Shown here one piece after another: positions 9,240 to 20,290 of a stretch of 64,000 nucleotides of DNA (positions are counted from its first letter, which is position 1; the number at the start of each line of letters is the position of its first letter). The translations under genes were made by a program, and so were the position numbers. This DNA is from Undaria pinnatifida (taxonomy: Eukaryota > Sar > Phaeophyceae > Laminariales > Alariaceae). The DNA lies in the NCBI GenBank assembly GCA_012845835.1, contig JABAKD010000023.1, positions 3,858,200-3,922,199 on the forward strand, read 5' to 3'. The notes below the pieces were generated by a model. The model saw only the letters and a program-made list of their open reading frames with translations, was not told where the DNA came from and did no database searches.

Positions 9240-10660
9240 CGATTGGAGTGGAGGACCTAATCCAACTTGCATGGATGGTATGTTCCCACTGGGCCAATGT
9301 CCTCGAGGCCATCTGTCGTAGCTCTAAGGGAATAATGAATTATCGACAAAACCACCACCGAGAGAGGCGATAAATCGTGAACCTCAATGAGTGGCGACCG
9401 GGGCAACAGCCAGCCGCGCTCACGGCTATACTGGGCTATGATCATACCATAGCAAACCCCGGCTGTGGCGCTTCAAAACAAATAATTAATTGCGATCGCA
9501 AGCCATATTTACCGCCACAGCTCGATCGATAAATCAAGTGCCGCGACAAAGAAGAATCGAAACTACCGAAAACACAAGATACTTCTAGACGTCGATGGTT
9601 GCTGCATCGCCGTCACGGCAGATCTATGTATTTCTCCGATCGGAAAAAAAACATTGACAATACGCAATACGTGGTTTCCCGACGGGCGCCAAATTCGTAC
9701 CAGGTATGTTTCCACCAAATCGAATCGAATTCAATTCGATCAACCCCTCTGGGACTAGGCTCTTCGCAGTCCGCTGGTCGAGCAGCCCGCGCGCGCGCCG
9801 AGACTGTCACAAAAAAGTTGGGTCCGCACAGGAGACGCGGCGTGTTTGTTCGTCCAAAAAGAGACTTCTTGTGTAGAAGTGCAGCCCTCAGCTAAAGTCG
9901 CATCGCGGCCCTGTCGCCTTCCGGTAACACGCTGGCGACGTCTGTCCTTACACTAGAAAGGTCCCTCGGCCCTCAGAACATCACCGCGAATGTTCGCTCG
10001 ATGCAATTTTCACCCTGGTCGGGTGGTCCCACGCCCTGAGAGCATTCAAAATTCAGTATGTAAAAATGACCACGAAAAATTATCACTAAATCAGCGTCGA
10101 AGTGCCCTGCGGGAATAGCGTACTTCTGTACTTCTCTGTAAACGCCCCAGATAGCCGCGGGCTTGGGAAGGCGTAAGATCTCACAGCTGAGGACCCCAGG
10201 CGGCGTGCAGGCTTCATGCGCCTTTCGGCGTACGCCTGTAGGCCGAGTCAGGGGTGCTGCCAGGTGTGCGTGTGTGCATGCGTGGCTGTGCTATACAACG
10301 CCCTGCGTTCAAGTTCGGGCATGTCTTTTTTCATCCCCGGGCTGAACAGACCGGTCTGTCCGGCGAAAAATACGAGAATTGATCATTTTTTATGATCACA
10401 ACACCCCCGTGGAGTCACAGAAGGGTTAACCCAAAATGAAATTTTTTTATTCAAAAGTTTCCTTTAATACAGTACGTGCCCACGGGTAAGAAACGAAAGA
10501 AACATGGACAGCACCTACAGTAGGTGCTACTATCATATACGATACGTACTGCTACTGCTGTGCATTCGGTGTTCGGTTGGTTTCACCGACAAGATATGAC
10601 ATCATAAAATAATGCATAATACAGTCTTTGGGTTATTAAACTTGAATTAATGCATGTGGG
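9240..10660. other. no gene recognised
   Basis: No repeat family shared with the rest of the window and no exon with convincing splice sites was found. ORFs at 9599-9895 and 10163-10345 have no recognisable features. Confidence 0.4.
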
Positions 10661-10664
10661 CTTC

Positions 10665-11095
10665 CCGGGTATTGTAACAAAGGTATACCCGTACCCCGGG
10701 GGTATTGTAACAAAAGTATACCCGTACCCCGAGTATTTTTTGTGCCACAAGTGTCACAGAAGTCACAGAAGTTCCCGGTTAGGGTATGGGGATCTTACAG
10801 AACTTACATAAATTCCGGGTACGGTGCGGAAGCGTCACATAACTCACAGAAGTTCCGGGTATTGTGGCACGGGCGTACAGAACTCACATACGTTATAAAA
10901 ATGATATGCCCGTACCCCGGGTAATTTGTGGCACTGGCGTACAGAACTTCCAGAAGTTCTGGGTACGGGTATGAATGTCGTACAGAACTTCCAGAAGTTC
11001 CGGGTACGGGTATGAATGTCCTGCAGAACTCACAGAAGTTCTTTGTAGGGTAATACCCGGGGTAAACACCCCGGGTATGGTTTGTGCGTACCCTA
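10665..11095 (+). repeat. minisatellite, second array
   Basis: Same CAGAAGTTCCGGGT-based units as at 8863-9235, preceded by TACCCGTACCCCGGG boxes. It ends where a rep-C fragment (11105-11225) begins. Confidence 0.7.
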
Positions 11096-11894
11096 CAGAA
11101 CCCAGCCTTGGAAGATTTCGTCGATAGTCATCTTTGCAAGCTGTTACTCCGAGATCGCGCGCATTATTGGGTGTGTGTCCGCGTTAAGGGTATAGGTCGG
11201 CGACTCCCCTTAGAACTACGAAGCCTGTACAAATATTTTTTTCCAGGGACCTTGTATATCAATACGAGTACTACCTGGTATATGGGTTTGCATGTTGTCG
11301 ACCAAGTTTTTCTACCAGGTATAGTGCCTGTCGAAGAAAAAACAACTGGTACCTGTAGGGTCGGGTTGGGGCTATAGTCGTGTAGGGTCTAAGGTGGTAT
11401 TCTTGGCAGTTCTTGAGCATTTCGTTCCTTCTTGACGTATGAAATTTGAAATTTGCACTGAGCGCGAACGTGGGCCACGCCAGATTCCTCGATTTCAATA
11501 CTTTATCCTAAATAATAGTCCAACAGCAATGCCGTGAAGACCGCTCGCCGATGAATACCAGTTACCAGGTAATGAGCTAACGTACCGCTGCTGCTGTAAA
11601 TATCGGGTATGGAGTCGGACGATTTGTAGTTGATTGTTGCATTGGGCGTGAGGACATGTTGCCGTGATTCAATTTTTGTTGTTGTGCGCCAACTACACGT
11701 ACACACTCCGCACACGCCGTGACTACTGCCACCCAAAGCAAGAGCTTGAATCGCGCGCGGCTGCTGTTGTACCGCGGCGTCATTCCACGATGGGCAATGC
11801 AGCAGATTCTAAGAATTTTCTGAGCTCCTATATTGAGGATCTCAATATTTCCAGTATTATACCCGAAACATGCTACTACGGTAAAGGCGCTGCG

Positions 11895-12464
11895 ATGGTA
11901 GTGCCCTTGGAGCCTAACAAGGCGTAAGATCGGGGATACGGCTGGATATGAAAGGGTTTCACATCCCTTTGAAGGCATGTGCGTACAGGGAAAAGGGGGT
12001 GATGCTGTTGCTTCACGGGGATTAGCAACGCGTTCAGTTCGTCCGTCCGTGGCGTGAGTGAAACTGATACAAGAGCGTTTCTATTGTAGTACAAGTGAGT
12101 GACCAACGTGGAGCCTGCCTATTAGAGAAACCTGCAAAGGGTAGTGTGTCTGTAACAGCCCCTTAATTTTTTTTAACAAAATATTTTAAGGACGTCGGCT
12201 GTGAGTTCGCTTAATCTTTTTCTATAGAATTTTTTTAAGGACGTCAGCCGTGAGTTCGACGAATTTCGGGTCAATACTCATATTTGCAAGCGGCGTTGTT
12301 GGTACTTGTAATATACTATGTGGGCGAGGTTTTTTCTTCATGGGAGGGGTCCTATCCTTTTGTTTATAAAGAAATATATGTATTGTTTTTCTCCACTAAG
12401 TTTATGAAAATATTTTCAGGACGTCAGCTGCATGTTCGACGAATTTCGGGTCAATAATTATACA
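11895..12464 (+). mobile_element. LTR-D solo LTR-like repeat
   Basis: Shares an ordered ~500 bp homology with 31090-31592: AGCCTAACAAGGCGTAAGAT, TACGGCTGGATAT, AAGGGTTTCACAT, CAGTTCGTCCG, GAGTGACCA and GACGTCAGC.GTGAGTTCGACG. Both copies end in TATACA and are followed at once by a TGGCGTCGTC..CAGGACC primer-binding-site-like sequence. That fits the right end of a 5' LTR. The left LTR boundary is approximate. No internal region or second LTR follows. Confidence 0.6.
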
Positions 12465-12488
12465 TGGCGTCGTCGGCAGGACCGAACC
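12465..12488 (+). other. LTR-D primer-binding site
   Basis: TGGCGTCGTCGGCAGGACC, extended by GAACC, is complementary to the acceptor and part of the T arm of a tRNA ending in CGACGAC-G-CCA. It begins with no spacer after the LTR end ACA. The G discriminator points to tRNA-Ser, by inference. Confidence 0.6.
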
Positions 12489-12509
12489 AAATCCGTTGTA
12501 ATTTCACGC

Positions 12510-12537
12510 GCAGGTTCAGGTCCTGCCGACGACGCCA
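12510..12537 (+). other. tRNA 3'-end-like sequence / TRIM primer-binding site (reverse)
   Basis: Read on the plus strand, this is a complete tRNA 3' end: T stem GCAGG, 7-nt loop TTCAGGT, CCTGC, acceptor strand CGACGAC, discriminator G and CCA. On the minus strand it is the primer-binding site of the TRIM LTR at 12540-12623, extended through the T arm. It forms an inverted repeat with 12465-12488. Confidence 0.6.
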
Positions 12538-12539
12538 AT

Positions 12540-12623
12540 TTTTAGTAGGAGTTAAGGGGTATCAATCCGTGTGACCGCTTGCAGAAGGTTAACCGATTGC
12601 TTACCCGAACTAAGCCTTATGAC
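12540..12623 (-). mobile_element. solo TRIM LTR, reverse orientation
   Basis: Aligns over its length with the reverse complement of the 84 bp TRIM LTR (ATAAGGCTTAGTTCGGGTAAG...CTCCT). No second LTR or polypurine tract was found next to it. Its primer-binding site faces that of LTR-D. Confidence 0.65.
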
Positions 12624-12629
12624 TGCACC

Positions 12630-14237
12630 CTTTTCTCTTTTCCTGAGTCTCCTGCTCCTAACGTATTGAGGGGAGCTCCGTACCTCACCAACCCGAAGAC
12701 TGATATGGAGAAGAAGAAACGTTCTATCCGGCGAACAATCCCAAAGCCTGTTGTCGGTAAACAACTAAACAACACGCGGAAAAAAACAAGGGGGGGGGGC
12801 TGAATTTCGGACGATTTTTGGGTTAACGCTTTCACTGCTGTAAAAGTTTATTTGAATTTTGTATAGGGAGGGGTTTTGGGGGGGCTCTTTAAGGAGCCCC
12901 GTCGTTCAGAACAAAAAAGTTTCCGCCGCAAAAGTGCTTACGACCTATCGCAGCACGATTTACCCCGAAGCATGGCTTCGAAGGCGTTCGTCCCCGCAAG
13001 CCGACCAACGTTTGTAGGCGCTAGACCTAAAAAGTATATATATACGTATATATATATATCAGCCGACCTATATCCTTAATGAGGACACACAACTCGTAAT
13101 GCGCGCGATCGGAGTATCACACACAGCTTGCAAAGATGAGTTTCGACGAAATCTTCGATCTCACAGCTGGAGTGTATTTTCATTTTTTATAATATATATA
13201 TATATCAATGCTTTGAAACATATTCGTAGAATTGTGGAGGTAGCCGATAGGTCCGCACTTGAGTGGGCTCAACCGGTCTGAAACGTTCCGCCCACAAAGC
13301 ACGACCCCTAGCGGGGGATGGCTCCGCGGCTGCTGTAGTTTATGGCACCCCACCCTCCCCCTCCCCCCCGTTCTGCGGCATTGCGGTTTATGGCAAGTTT
13401 CCCCGTTTTACCGGGCGGGCGTCGACGCCTGCCATGAACGAAAGGCTCCGTCCCCTCCCTGCCTCAAATGTATCCGACGGATAGAAAGCAAAGCAAACTA
13501 CGGTGGGTACCCGGATGTAAGAGCATCCCGTGGCAAGCCGAATAAAGCGCTCTTGACTACGCGTTGCTCTTATCTGTAGCGGGAAGTTCATAGCTTTTGG
13601 TATGGGAGGGACATGTATGTGCCGATGCCGATTTGACCGCTCTTGAGTCCCGAATGCTCTTGCCGTGCGCGCTCTTAAATGGGGGGGGGGGGGCATTGCT
13701 GTAGCATAAGAGCCAAGCTTCTGTTTTAGGATGCGTGGTTGCCTTGAACGCCCAGAGGGTGTCGCAAGTTGGAAAAGGGGAACAGGGAAAAGGCGAATGA
13801 CACATGCTGCGGTAGAAGTGCGCTGTTTTGCCTTCTGAGGGCGGTGGCTTAACGCCTTCACTATTGGAAAGCCTTTTGGGGGGACAAATTTACTTTGAGT
13901 TAGTAAAGGGAGATATTTTGAGGCTCTATTATAGCTCATGTTATGCCTTCCTAGGCAACAAACGATGAACAACCCCCCCCCCCCCCCCCCCATGGCCTAC
14001 GCTTTAAACGACTAATTTTGCAAATAGAAAACGAAAATGCCAACGATTTTGGCTTAAGGACCTCCGCTATTCAGAAAAAAAAAAAGGTAAAAAAATGGTG
14101 TACCGCCATCGAAGCGAGCGTCCAATAAGCTATTGAAAACTGAAGGGGAAAATAGTTTGCCGCCGCGCGAGTAGCCGGGGGCAAGCGACACCAACCTGCC
14201 CAGAGGAGTTTTTGTAGATATTTTCAAGGTGTTTTGT
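12630..14237. other. repeat fragments, no gene recognised
   Basis: Includes rep-F fragments (about 12835-12905 and 13855-13930), a 'GAAGCATGGCTTCGAAGGC' block shared with 18.7 and 30.98 kb, a rep-C copy in reverse (13085-13180), TATA microsatellites and a C run (13975-13990). A MITE-1 right end lies at about 14020-14132. Open stretches on the minus strand near 13.4-14.0 kb lack splice and domain evidence. Confidence 0.45.
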
Positions 14238-14508
14238 AACGCGTGCTACGATGGAGGTGCACCACTTTTTTTTTCTGAGGGTTCCTCGATTTTGGGAGCT
14301 TGGAGACTTACCTCTCCCAAACACTGACGTGGAGAACAATAATGCTGCTTCCGGATTGAAAATAATTCAAGGGGCGTAGGTACACAACGAGAATCACCAT
14401 GCAACACGGAAATGGCCTATTATTTATTTTTTTTCCGACCATTTTGGGGTTAAGGAGCCCCGTTATTCAGAAAAGACGAGAAGTGATACATCTATCGTGG
14501 CACGCGTC
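14238..14508 (+). mobile_element. MITE-1 copy
   Basis: Left end ACGCGTGCTACGATGGAGGTGCACC, right end CATCTATCGTGGCACGCGTC. The interior contains GGGGTTAAGGAGCCCCGTTATTCAG. It lies about 370 bp upstream of the first visible S1P exon. Confidence 0.7.
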
Positions 14509-14882
14509 TTACGTACACCTCGGGCAGATGGCGATCCAGGTCGTACAGATCATGTAGATCATAATTACGAAGGCTACGGTTCAAACCCATCACAAAAGCC
14601 CTCATTGCCACACAACCTACGCTTCTTGTGTGTCTCCACTGCCCCCCCCTCGCCCCCCTGCTCCCGCGGCCACTTGCGGGTTTCCATTCTTACACTCAGG
14701 GCCCAATTCGGTCCAGAGATTTTTTGCATCCCTCCCCTGACAATATATAGGTATATTTTTGCCAGGGCTTTATAACTTATTGAACAACGGGCGCGTATTT
14801 TGTGTCCCTCCTGCTCCCCCCCCCCGCCCCCTCCCCCCGACCTACCATTGCCACCGACGGGTTTCCATTGTTTCGCAAACAG

Positions 14883-15042
14883 GACTCAGTTTGACGCGGA
14901 AGACTACGGGGCGTTGCTTCTTGTAGACCCCGAGGCGGGAATAGGAGACGAAGAGAAGGAAAAGCTGGTCCGAGACGTGAAGGAGAAGGGACTGTCCCTC
15001 GTCGTGTTCGCGGATTGGTACAGCGAGGACGTCATGTCTCAG
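14883..15042 (+). CDS. S1P exon a
   Basis: The acceptor TTCGCAAACAG follows a long C-rich pyrimidine tract. The first base completes a codon, so the preceding unseen exon ends in phase 2. It encodes TQFDAEDYGALLLVDPEAG to EDVMSQ and ends at CAG|GTAAGT. Confidence 0.88.
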
Positions 15043-18000
15043 GTAAGTTGGGGGGGGAGGGAGAGGGGGGGAGATAGGGTCGGGGAAGCTTGTGGGGGGC
15101 GGGGAGGGGGGGGTGTACTCGTTCCTTGCGTTGCCGAACTCTTGTGACCGCAGGCTCTCAGAGAGGACTGCGTAGGGTTTTTATTGACCAGGCAGGCATT
15201 GCGTGCACCGGGGAGGGGGAGGAGGTGGGGGAGAAAAATGTAGGGAGGAAGAGGGAGGAGGCGTGGGTTAGAGGGGGCCGTCTCTCGAACGTTTGCTGGT
15301 GTTTTTTTGCCGCGACCGCGTTGCGTCCGTCTGATGTGACTGTCTGTCAGTCTGTCTGTCTGTCTGTCTGTCTGTCAGTCTGTCAGTCTGTCTGTCTGTC
15401 TTGTCGGTCGGCCGCGGTCTTGTGATGCGCGCGTTTTGTGACACTACGCTCGCTTCCTTTTAATGCCCGGTAGTCGTTTTTGCCTTCTCTCGCTTTGGGC
15501 CTGATATTCCGCCCGCTTGCTTTGTTATGAATATTCGGGGCAGGTGGAGTTCGTGGACGATAACACCCGCAGGATGTGGACGGCGGTTACGGGGGGGTGC
15601 AACGTTCCGGCGCTCAACAGCCTCCTCCTTCCCGGCTTCGGCATGGCGCTAGGTGGAACGCCCGTGGACGGCGTTTTTTCTCTAGCGGGGAGAGAGGTAA
15701 GGGGTGGCAACCAACCGCCTTCTTGGTGGTGAAACTAGAGCGTGTTTCGGAGATCCACTGTGTCCATGAGGTTGAATTATCGAACAACAAAGGGGGATGA
15801 AATGGGGAGTGAAGGGGATGAATTACCAAACAACACAAGGGGGGTGAATTGCCACAAATTGAAGGATGCGAACAAAAATAACTCGTCTACGTTGGTTAAA
15901 CCCGTTTGAATTCAAGGTTCTGTTGTCGGGGCTGGGCTTACCAGGTAGACAGAGCCTCAATCGAACACATACACATTCGTAGGCGTGGGAGAGCTCGCCT
16001 GACAGGCGACGCGATGCTTTTTCCTTTTTGTGTGTGTGTGATTTCATGCTGTTCATGATGGATCTCCGTACTATTGAACAAAAGGCCCTGCTAGTTTTGC
16101 TGAAAACCGCCTGCTTGTGGGTAAAACCTGAACCTTGACCCGTGTACGTTTGTCAAGTTGATCTCACACTGCTTTTCGGAAGCTTGTTCTCCAGGACGTG
16201 CCCGACGGTTTTTTTTTTTTTTTTTTCTGAGGTCTCCTCGCGTGAGGAGCGTTTTTAGACATCCCTCCCAATAACTGATTACTTGAAAGGAAAATAGAAC
16301 CACTCGTACCTGTTATGCATTCGGGACTTAAGATCGGTCGAATCCGCATGTCCCGCCTATACTACCCAAATCCCTCCCTATAATACAAGTGTGTTTGTCC
16401 CTAAAAAGGGTTTCCAGCTACAAGAGGCGTTTCCTTCATTAGAGCCCCCAAATCCCTCCCTATGCTAACTTCAGGTAAAATTGTCCCCCAAAAAGGTTTC
16501 CAGTTATAAAGCGTCAGTCGTTGCCCCTATTTAAGTGCGCCCGAGATAAGATCATTCGGGACTTGAGATCGGTCGAATCCGCATGTCCCGCCTATACTAC
16601 ACACGTGATATGTTGCCCTGTACAGATAAGAGCAATGTGCGGTCCCCCCCATCTTTAGAGCCCCCAAATCCCTCCCTATACTATGTTCAAGAATATTTGT
16701 AATTATAAAAGGAGTTCCAGTTGTAAGGGCGTTACGAGCGCTCGTTTCGGCCTGTCACAAGGTGCTCTTCAATCGGGGTAACCGGTGTATTGGAAGTGCG
16801 CCCGGCTTTCCCCCATCACGTTAGACCCCCCCCCCCCCCCCCCCCGAGTCACGTTAAAATGTTACAGATGCCTCTCGTTCGGCACTCCCAAAAAAACGGA
16901 TCGGTTACGCTATTTTTTTTTTGTTCCCCCTCTTTCAATATCGCGCGTTTTTTTTTCACCTCTTTCCCTGCTTTCCACGACCATAATGTTTTGTTTTGTT
17001 TTTTCCCCTCTCGGTATCGCGCGTTTTTTTTTTTTTTTGCCTCTTTCCTTGCTCTGAACAGGTGCACCTGGCATCGGGGAACGTGATATCAAGAATGCCG
17101 CCCGGCGGCGCCGTGATCACCGCGGAGTACCTTGAAGGCGTTACGGTGAAGGGTTCGAAAAAAGCGCAGACGAAGGAAGTGGCCGCCGTGCACAAGGACC
17201 TCGCCGTTATCGGAGCTTTCGACACGAACACGTGAGTTTTTTTGTTGTTTCGACTATGATCGCGGCAACGGTTCTTGGCTGACACGCTTTTTTCTGGATG
17301 GCGGGGCTCCTTAACCCCCTCTTAAGAGCCCCAAAACCTCCTCCCTATACTAACTCCAAGTAATTTTCTCCCAAGAAAACGGCGGGTTTCCAGTTGAAAG
17401 GCGTGAACCCGAAATCGTTGCAATTTTTTAATTGTTAGCGTTTTTTGTTTTTGGAAACAAAGCAATATTGTATGCCTAGGTAGTATGCCTATAGGGACAT
17501 ATGGGATTATGGTATTATTCTTCGGAGACCACCTTAATTTTTCTCCGATTTTTTTTGTTTGTTTGATTGGGTCGGGCATTGAGCTAGCTCTTATCTCCTT
17601 TGAAGCCCCCAAATCCTTCTCTATACTAACTTTAAGTATATTTATCCCCAAAAAGGGTTTCCAGCTTTAAAGGCGTTAAGTGAGGAGGCACGAGAAAAGT
17701 AAGGGTTTTGTCATGTACGGAAGAAATTTGAGGCTGTGCATATACGAAGCCCGTTGGTTAACGAGATCAACGCGGGGCGCGAGAAAATAAAGGGTTTTGC
17801 AAGAACGGAAGAAGTTTGAGGCGATTGCGAAGCCCGTTTAATCGATAAGATTAACACGAGGGATTGTTGGTTGTACTTGTACTGGTATAGGGAAAAGGGG
17901 CACCGTGGACCAGTCTGCCTGGTCGCTGACACGCTCGCGAAGCACGCAGAGACAGCAATGTTAGCGAGACAGGTTCGAGGTGCGGTAAATAAAGGTTGAT

Positions 18001-18512
18001 AGTTTGGTGCATCTCTTACCGTAGTCTTCCCGCGATAATACTGAAGGCATGTACCGTGGTGGGAAGGGGAGGGAGAAGAGCCGTGGAATGACTCCCTCCC
18101 CTCCTGGAGCCTTGAAGCCATTTTCCACTGGAAATCCGTTTTGGGGGATAAATTACTTGGAATTAGTGTAGGAAGGGGTTTTGGGGCTCCAGCAGGGTTG
18201 GGAGGCCTCCTCTCTCCCTCCTCCCGCGCCCCCTCTCCCCATCCTGAAGAGGCCTCCACGGGCCAACACATTAGCCCACCCAACCTCCCATCTCCTCGCA
18301 CGCCTGCCTGCTCCACCATCTCGCTAACAAACAGGTTACGTACGGGAAAGCGCGCTTCACGGGAGGGCGTTGGCGGGAGAGTGTTCCTGTTTGGGGACTC
18401 GAGCTGTGCGGACGATGCCGCGCTGGGGCTCCTGAAGGGAACACGTAAGGACGGCAGCCGCGGCGGGGACTGCTTGTGGCTGTTCAAGTCGGCTGTTCGA
18501 TACGCTTGCGAG
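14883..18512 (+). CDS. site-1 protease (MBTPS1/SKI-1) homologue, partial, 4 exons
   Basis: Four exons (14883-15042, 15544-15696, 17062-17231, 18335-18512) join in frame into about 220 residues. They match the region C-terminal to the subtilase domain of membrane-bound-transcription-factor site-1 protease. Diagnostic stretches are YGALLLVDPE, GLSLVVFADWY, the DDNTRRMW plus GGCNVPALN block, and a FGDSSCADD motif corresponding to YGDSNCLDD of animal and plant S1P. The family is a Golgi serine protease that activates membrane transcription factors such as SREBP and ATF6 types. Reading phases agree at all three introns. The Asp-His-Ser catalytic domain would lie upstream but is not visible in the window, so the gene is 5'-incomplete here. 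The 3' end is uncertain. Confidence 0.88.
15345..15402 (+). repeat. (CTGT)n microsatellite
   Basis: CTGT/CAGT tetranucleotides in the first visible S1P intron. Confidence 0.9.
15544..15696 (+). CDS. S1P exon b
   Basis: 51 codons, phase 0 at both ends, between acceptor GGGGCAG and donor GAG|GTAAGG. Encodes VEFVDDNTRRMW, GGCNVPALNSLLLPGFGMA and VDGVFSLAGRE, the best conserved block of the family tail region. Confidence 0.9.
16350..16520 (+). repeat. rep-F, two adjacent copies
   Basis: Two units with CCCAAATCCCTCCCTATACTA or a close variant and AAAAGGGTTTCCAG, in the S1P intron 15697-17061. A related unit is at 16640-16735. 'TTCGGGACTTGAGATCGGTCG' also occurs twice (about 16320 and 16555). Confidence 0.6.
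17062..17231 (+). CDS. S1P exon c
   Basis: Acceptor CTGAACAG, donor AC|GTGAGT, ending in phase 2. Encodes VHLASGNVISRMPPGGAVIT to VIGAFDTNT, corresponding to the 'ASG..I..FP..G.VIT' block of S1P. Confidence 0.88.
17285..17690 (+). repeat. rep-F, two copies
   Basis: Copies at 17285-17415 and 17580-17690, in the intron between S1P exons c and d. Each has the CCTCCCTATACTAACT and GGGTTTCCAG boxes and ends near GGCGTGAACC or GGCGTTAAG. Confidence 0.65.
18335..18512 (+). CDS. S1P exon d
   Basis: Acceptor ACAAACAG. Its first base completes the split codon of exon c. Encodes GGRVFLFGDSSCADDAALGL and DCLWLFKSAVRYACE, matching the FGDSNC..D and CFWLL motifs. The donor GAG|GTATTT is weak. Confidence 0.85.
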
Positions 18513-18849
18513 GTATTTTTATTGTGAAGAAGCTGCAAATGATACTCCTCGCACAGCAGCTGTGAGATCGATTTTTTTGTTTTTTCTTGTCGGAAACTCA
18601 TACCTGGTATTTTGGCACCCCGTGTGTGTGATACTCCGATCGCGCGTTTTGAGACGGGGGGCTGTCATCCCCCGCTACGGGTGCAGCAAATTCTGAGAAG
18701 TTTCTGAGATCCTGACAGGAGGAGCTCAACATGTCTCGCCCGAAAACATGGCTTGGGGGGAAGACATTCGGTCGCGCAAAAAACCCGACCAACCTTCCCA
18801 CGCTTAACATGAACATCAACATTGACAACTGCAACCTCTACGGTGGGAT

Positions 18850-19330
18850 GACTCGGGGGGGGGGGAAGGGGATGTCCGCATGAAGGATACTATAGGGCGT
18901 TGACCATTTGCCAGGGAGGCGTGTGTGTTATCGCAAAACTTCAGGCCGAGCCTCTACCGGTAATACCGCAAAATGCCCCCAATTATTGGGGGAAACTGAA
19001 CTGCACTCAAGAAACTGCGACCGCTTGCGGTAGGTAGGGGATGAATTGCCACCATCCCCCCGCGAGAATGCGTTGTAAGGGGAGGTTTCCACTCGGGGGG
19101 TATGAATATCGTCATGAAGGATATTTTAGGTCGTTGACCGTTTACCAGGGAGGCGTGTTACCGCAAAATGTTAGAATGACCCTATATCGGTAATACCCCA
19201 AAATGCCCCGATTCTTGAGGAAAACTGCACTAAAAAAATGCTACTGCAATAACTTGCGGTGGGTAGGGGATGGATTTCCATCATCCCCTCGCGAGAACGC
19301 GTTTCAAAGGGGGGAGGTTTCCAATAGTAT
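18850..19330 (+). repeat. tandem duplication of ~241 bp
   Basis: Two direct copies meet near 19091. Both contain ATGAAGGATA, CGTTGACC, CCAGGGAGGCGTGT, CGGTAATACC, AAAATGCCCC, a short inverted repeat, GGTAGGGGATG and CGCGAGAA.CG, and end in GGGAGGTTTCC. Confidence 0.75.
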
Positions 19331-19383
19331 CTAGAAGAGGCGTTTCTAACTAGAGAGTGTTATCAAACGTTCATACCTCGGAC

Positions 19384-20075
19384 AGATGTGATCTAGTAGA
19401 TAATCTGCAGCGGACAGGTCATGAGCTAGATCATCTACAGCGGACAGATCATGATCTAGGTAACCTGCAGCGGACAGATCACGATCTAGATCATCTGCAG
19501 CGGATAAATAAACGATCTATATAATCAAAAGCGGACAGATCATGATCTAGATCGTCTACAGCGGATAGAACATGATCGAGACCATCTGTGACCATCGAAC
19601 AGATCATGATGTAGATCATCTGCAGCGGACAGATCACGATCTAGATCTTCAGCGGACAGATCACGACCTAGATCATCTACAGCGGACAGATTACGATATA
19701 GATCATCTGTGATCATCGGACAGATCGTGATATGGATAATTTACAGCGGACAGATCGTGATCTAGATAATCTACAGCGGATAGATCATGATCTAGATCGT
19801 CTACGGCGGAAAGATCACGATCTGGATCATCTACAGCGGACAAATCACGATCTATATCATCTACAGCGGACAGATCACGATCTAGATCGTCTGCGGCGGA
19901 CAGAGCACGGTCTAAACCCACTGCAGCGGACAGATCACGATCTAAAACATCTACAGCGGACAGATCACGATCTAGATCATCTGCAGCGGACAGATCACGA
20001 TCTAGATCATCTGCAGCGGACAGATCGCGATCTAGATCATTTAAAGCGGACAGATCATGATCTAGATAATTTATA
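19384..20075 (+). repeat. 30 bp minisatellite, ~23 units
   Basis: Unit GCGGACAGATCACGATCTAG followed by ATCATCTACA. The length is 30 bp, so it stays open as a decapeptide repeat on both strands (for example HLQRTDHDLD and DRDLSAVDDL). It contains the palindrome GATCTAGATC and several GATC sites per unit. A degenerate relative lies at 31670-31815. Confidence 0.9.
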
Positions 20076-20079
20076 GTAG

Positions 20080-20290
20080 ATCCTGTATCTGCCGTCAGAA
20101 GATGTTGAGGAGTATCTGCCTGTGTATGAAGAGTATAGATCCAAACCGTGGGGAAAAATTGCTAGATCATGCAGATCGCACGGATCCCACCCGGTAACAT
20201 GAGCTATACATCGTACAGATATTCCCTGAAGACTCTAGACCATCAAGTAGAGGTTTAGTGATGTGTTCGACGTGTGAAGCGATGCCGATG
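20080..20290 (+). repeat. rep-N copy adjoining the 30 bp minisatellite
   Basis: Shares GATCCAAACC, GCAGATCGCAC, CCCACCCGGTAACA and GAGCTA blocks, in order, with copies ending at about 30.92 and 32.02 kb. Confidence 0.6.

Noticed and set aside
19703-20076. Decapeptide-repeat proteins on either strand of the minisatellite
   Set aside because: Both strands are equally open because the unit is 30 bp long without stops. There are no splice sites, and a start context is not supported.
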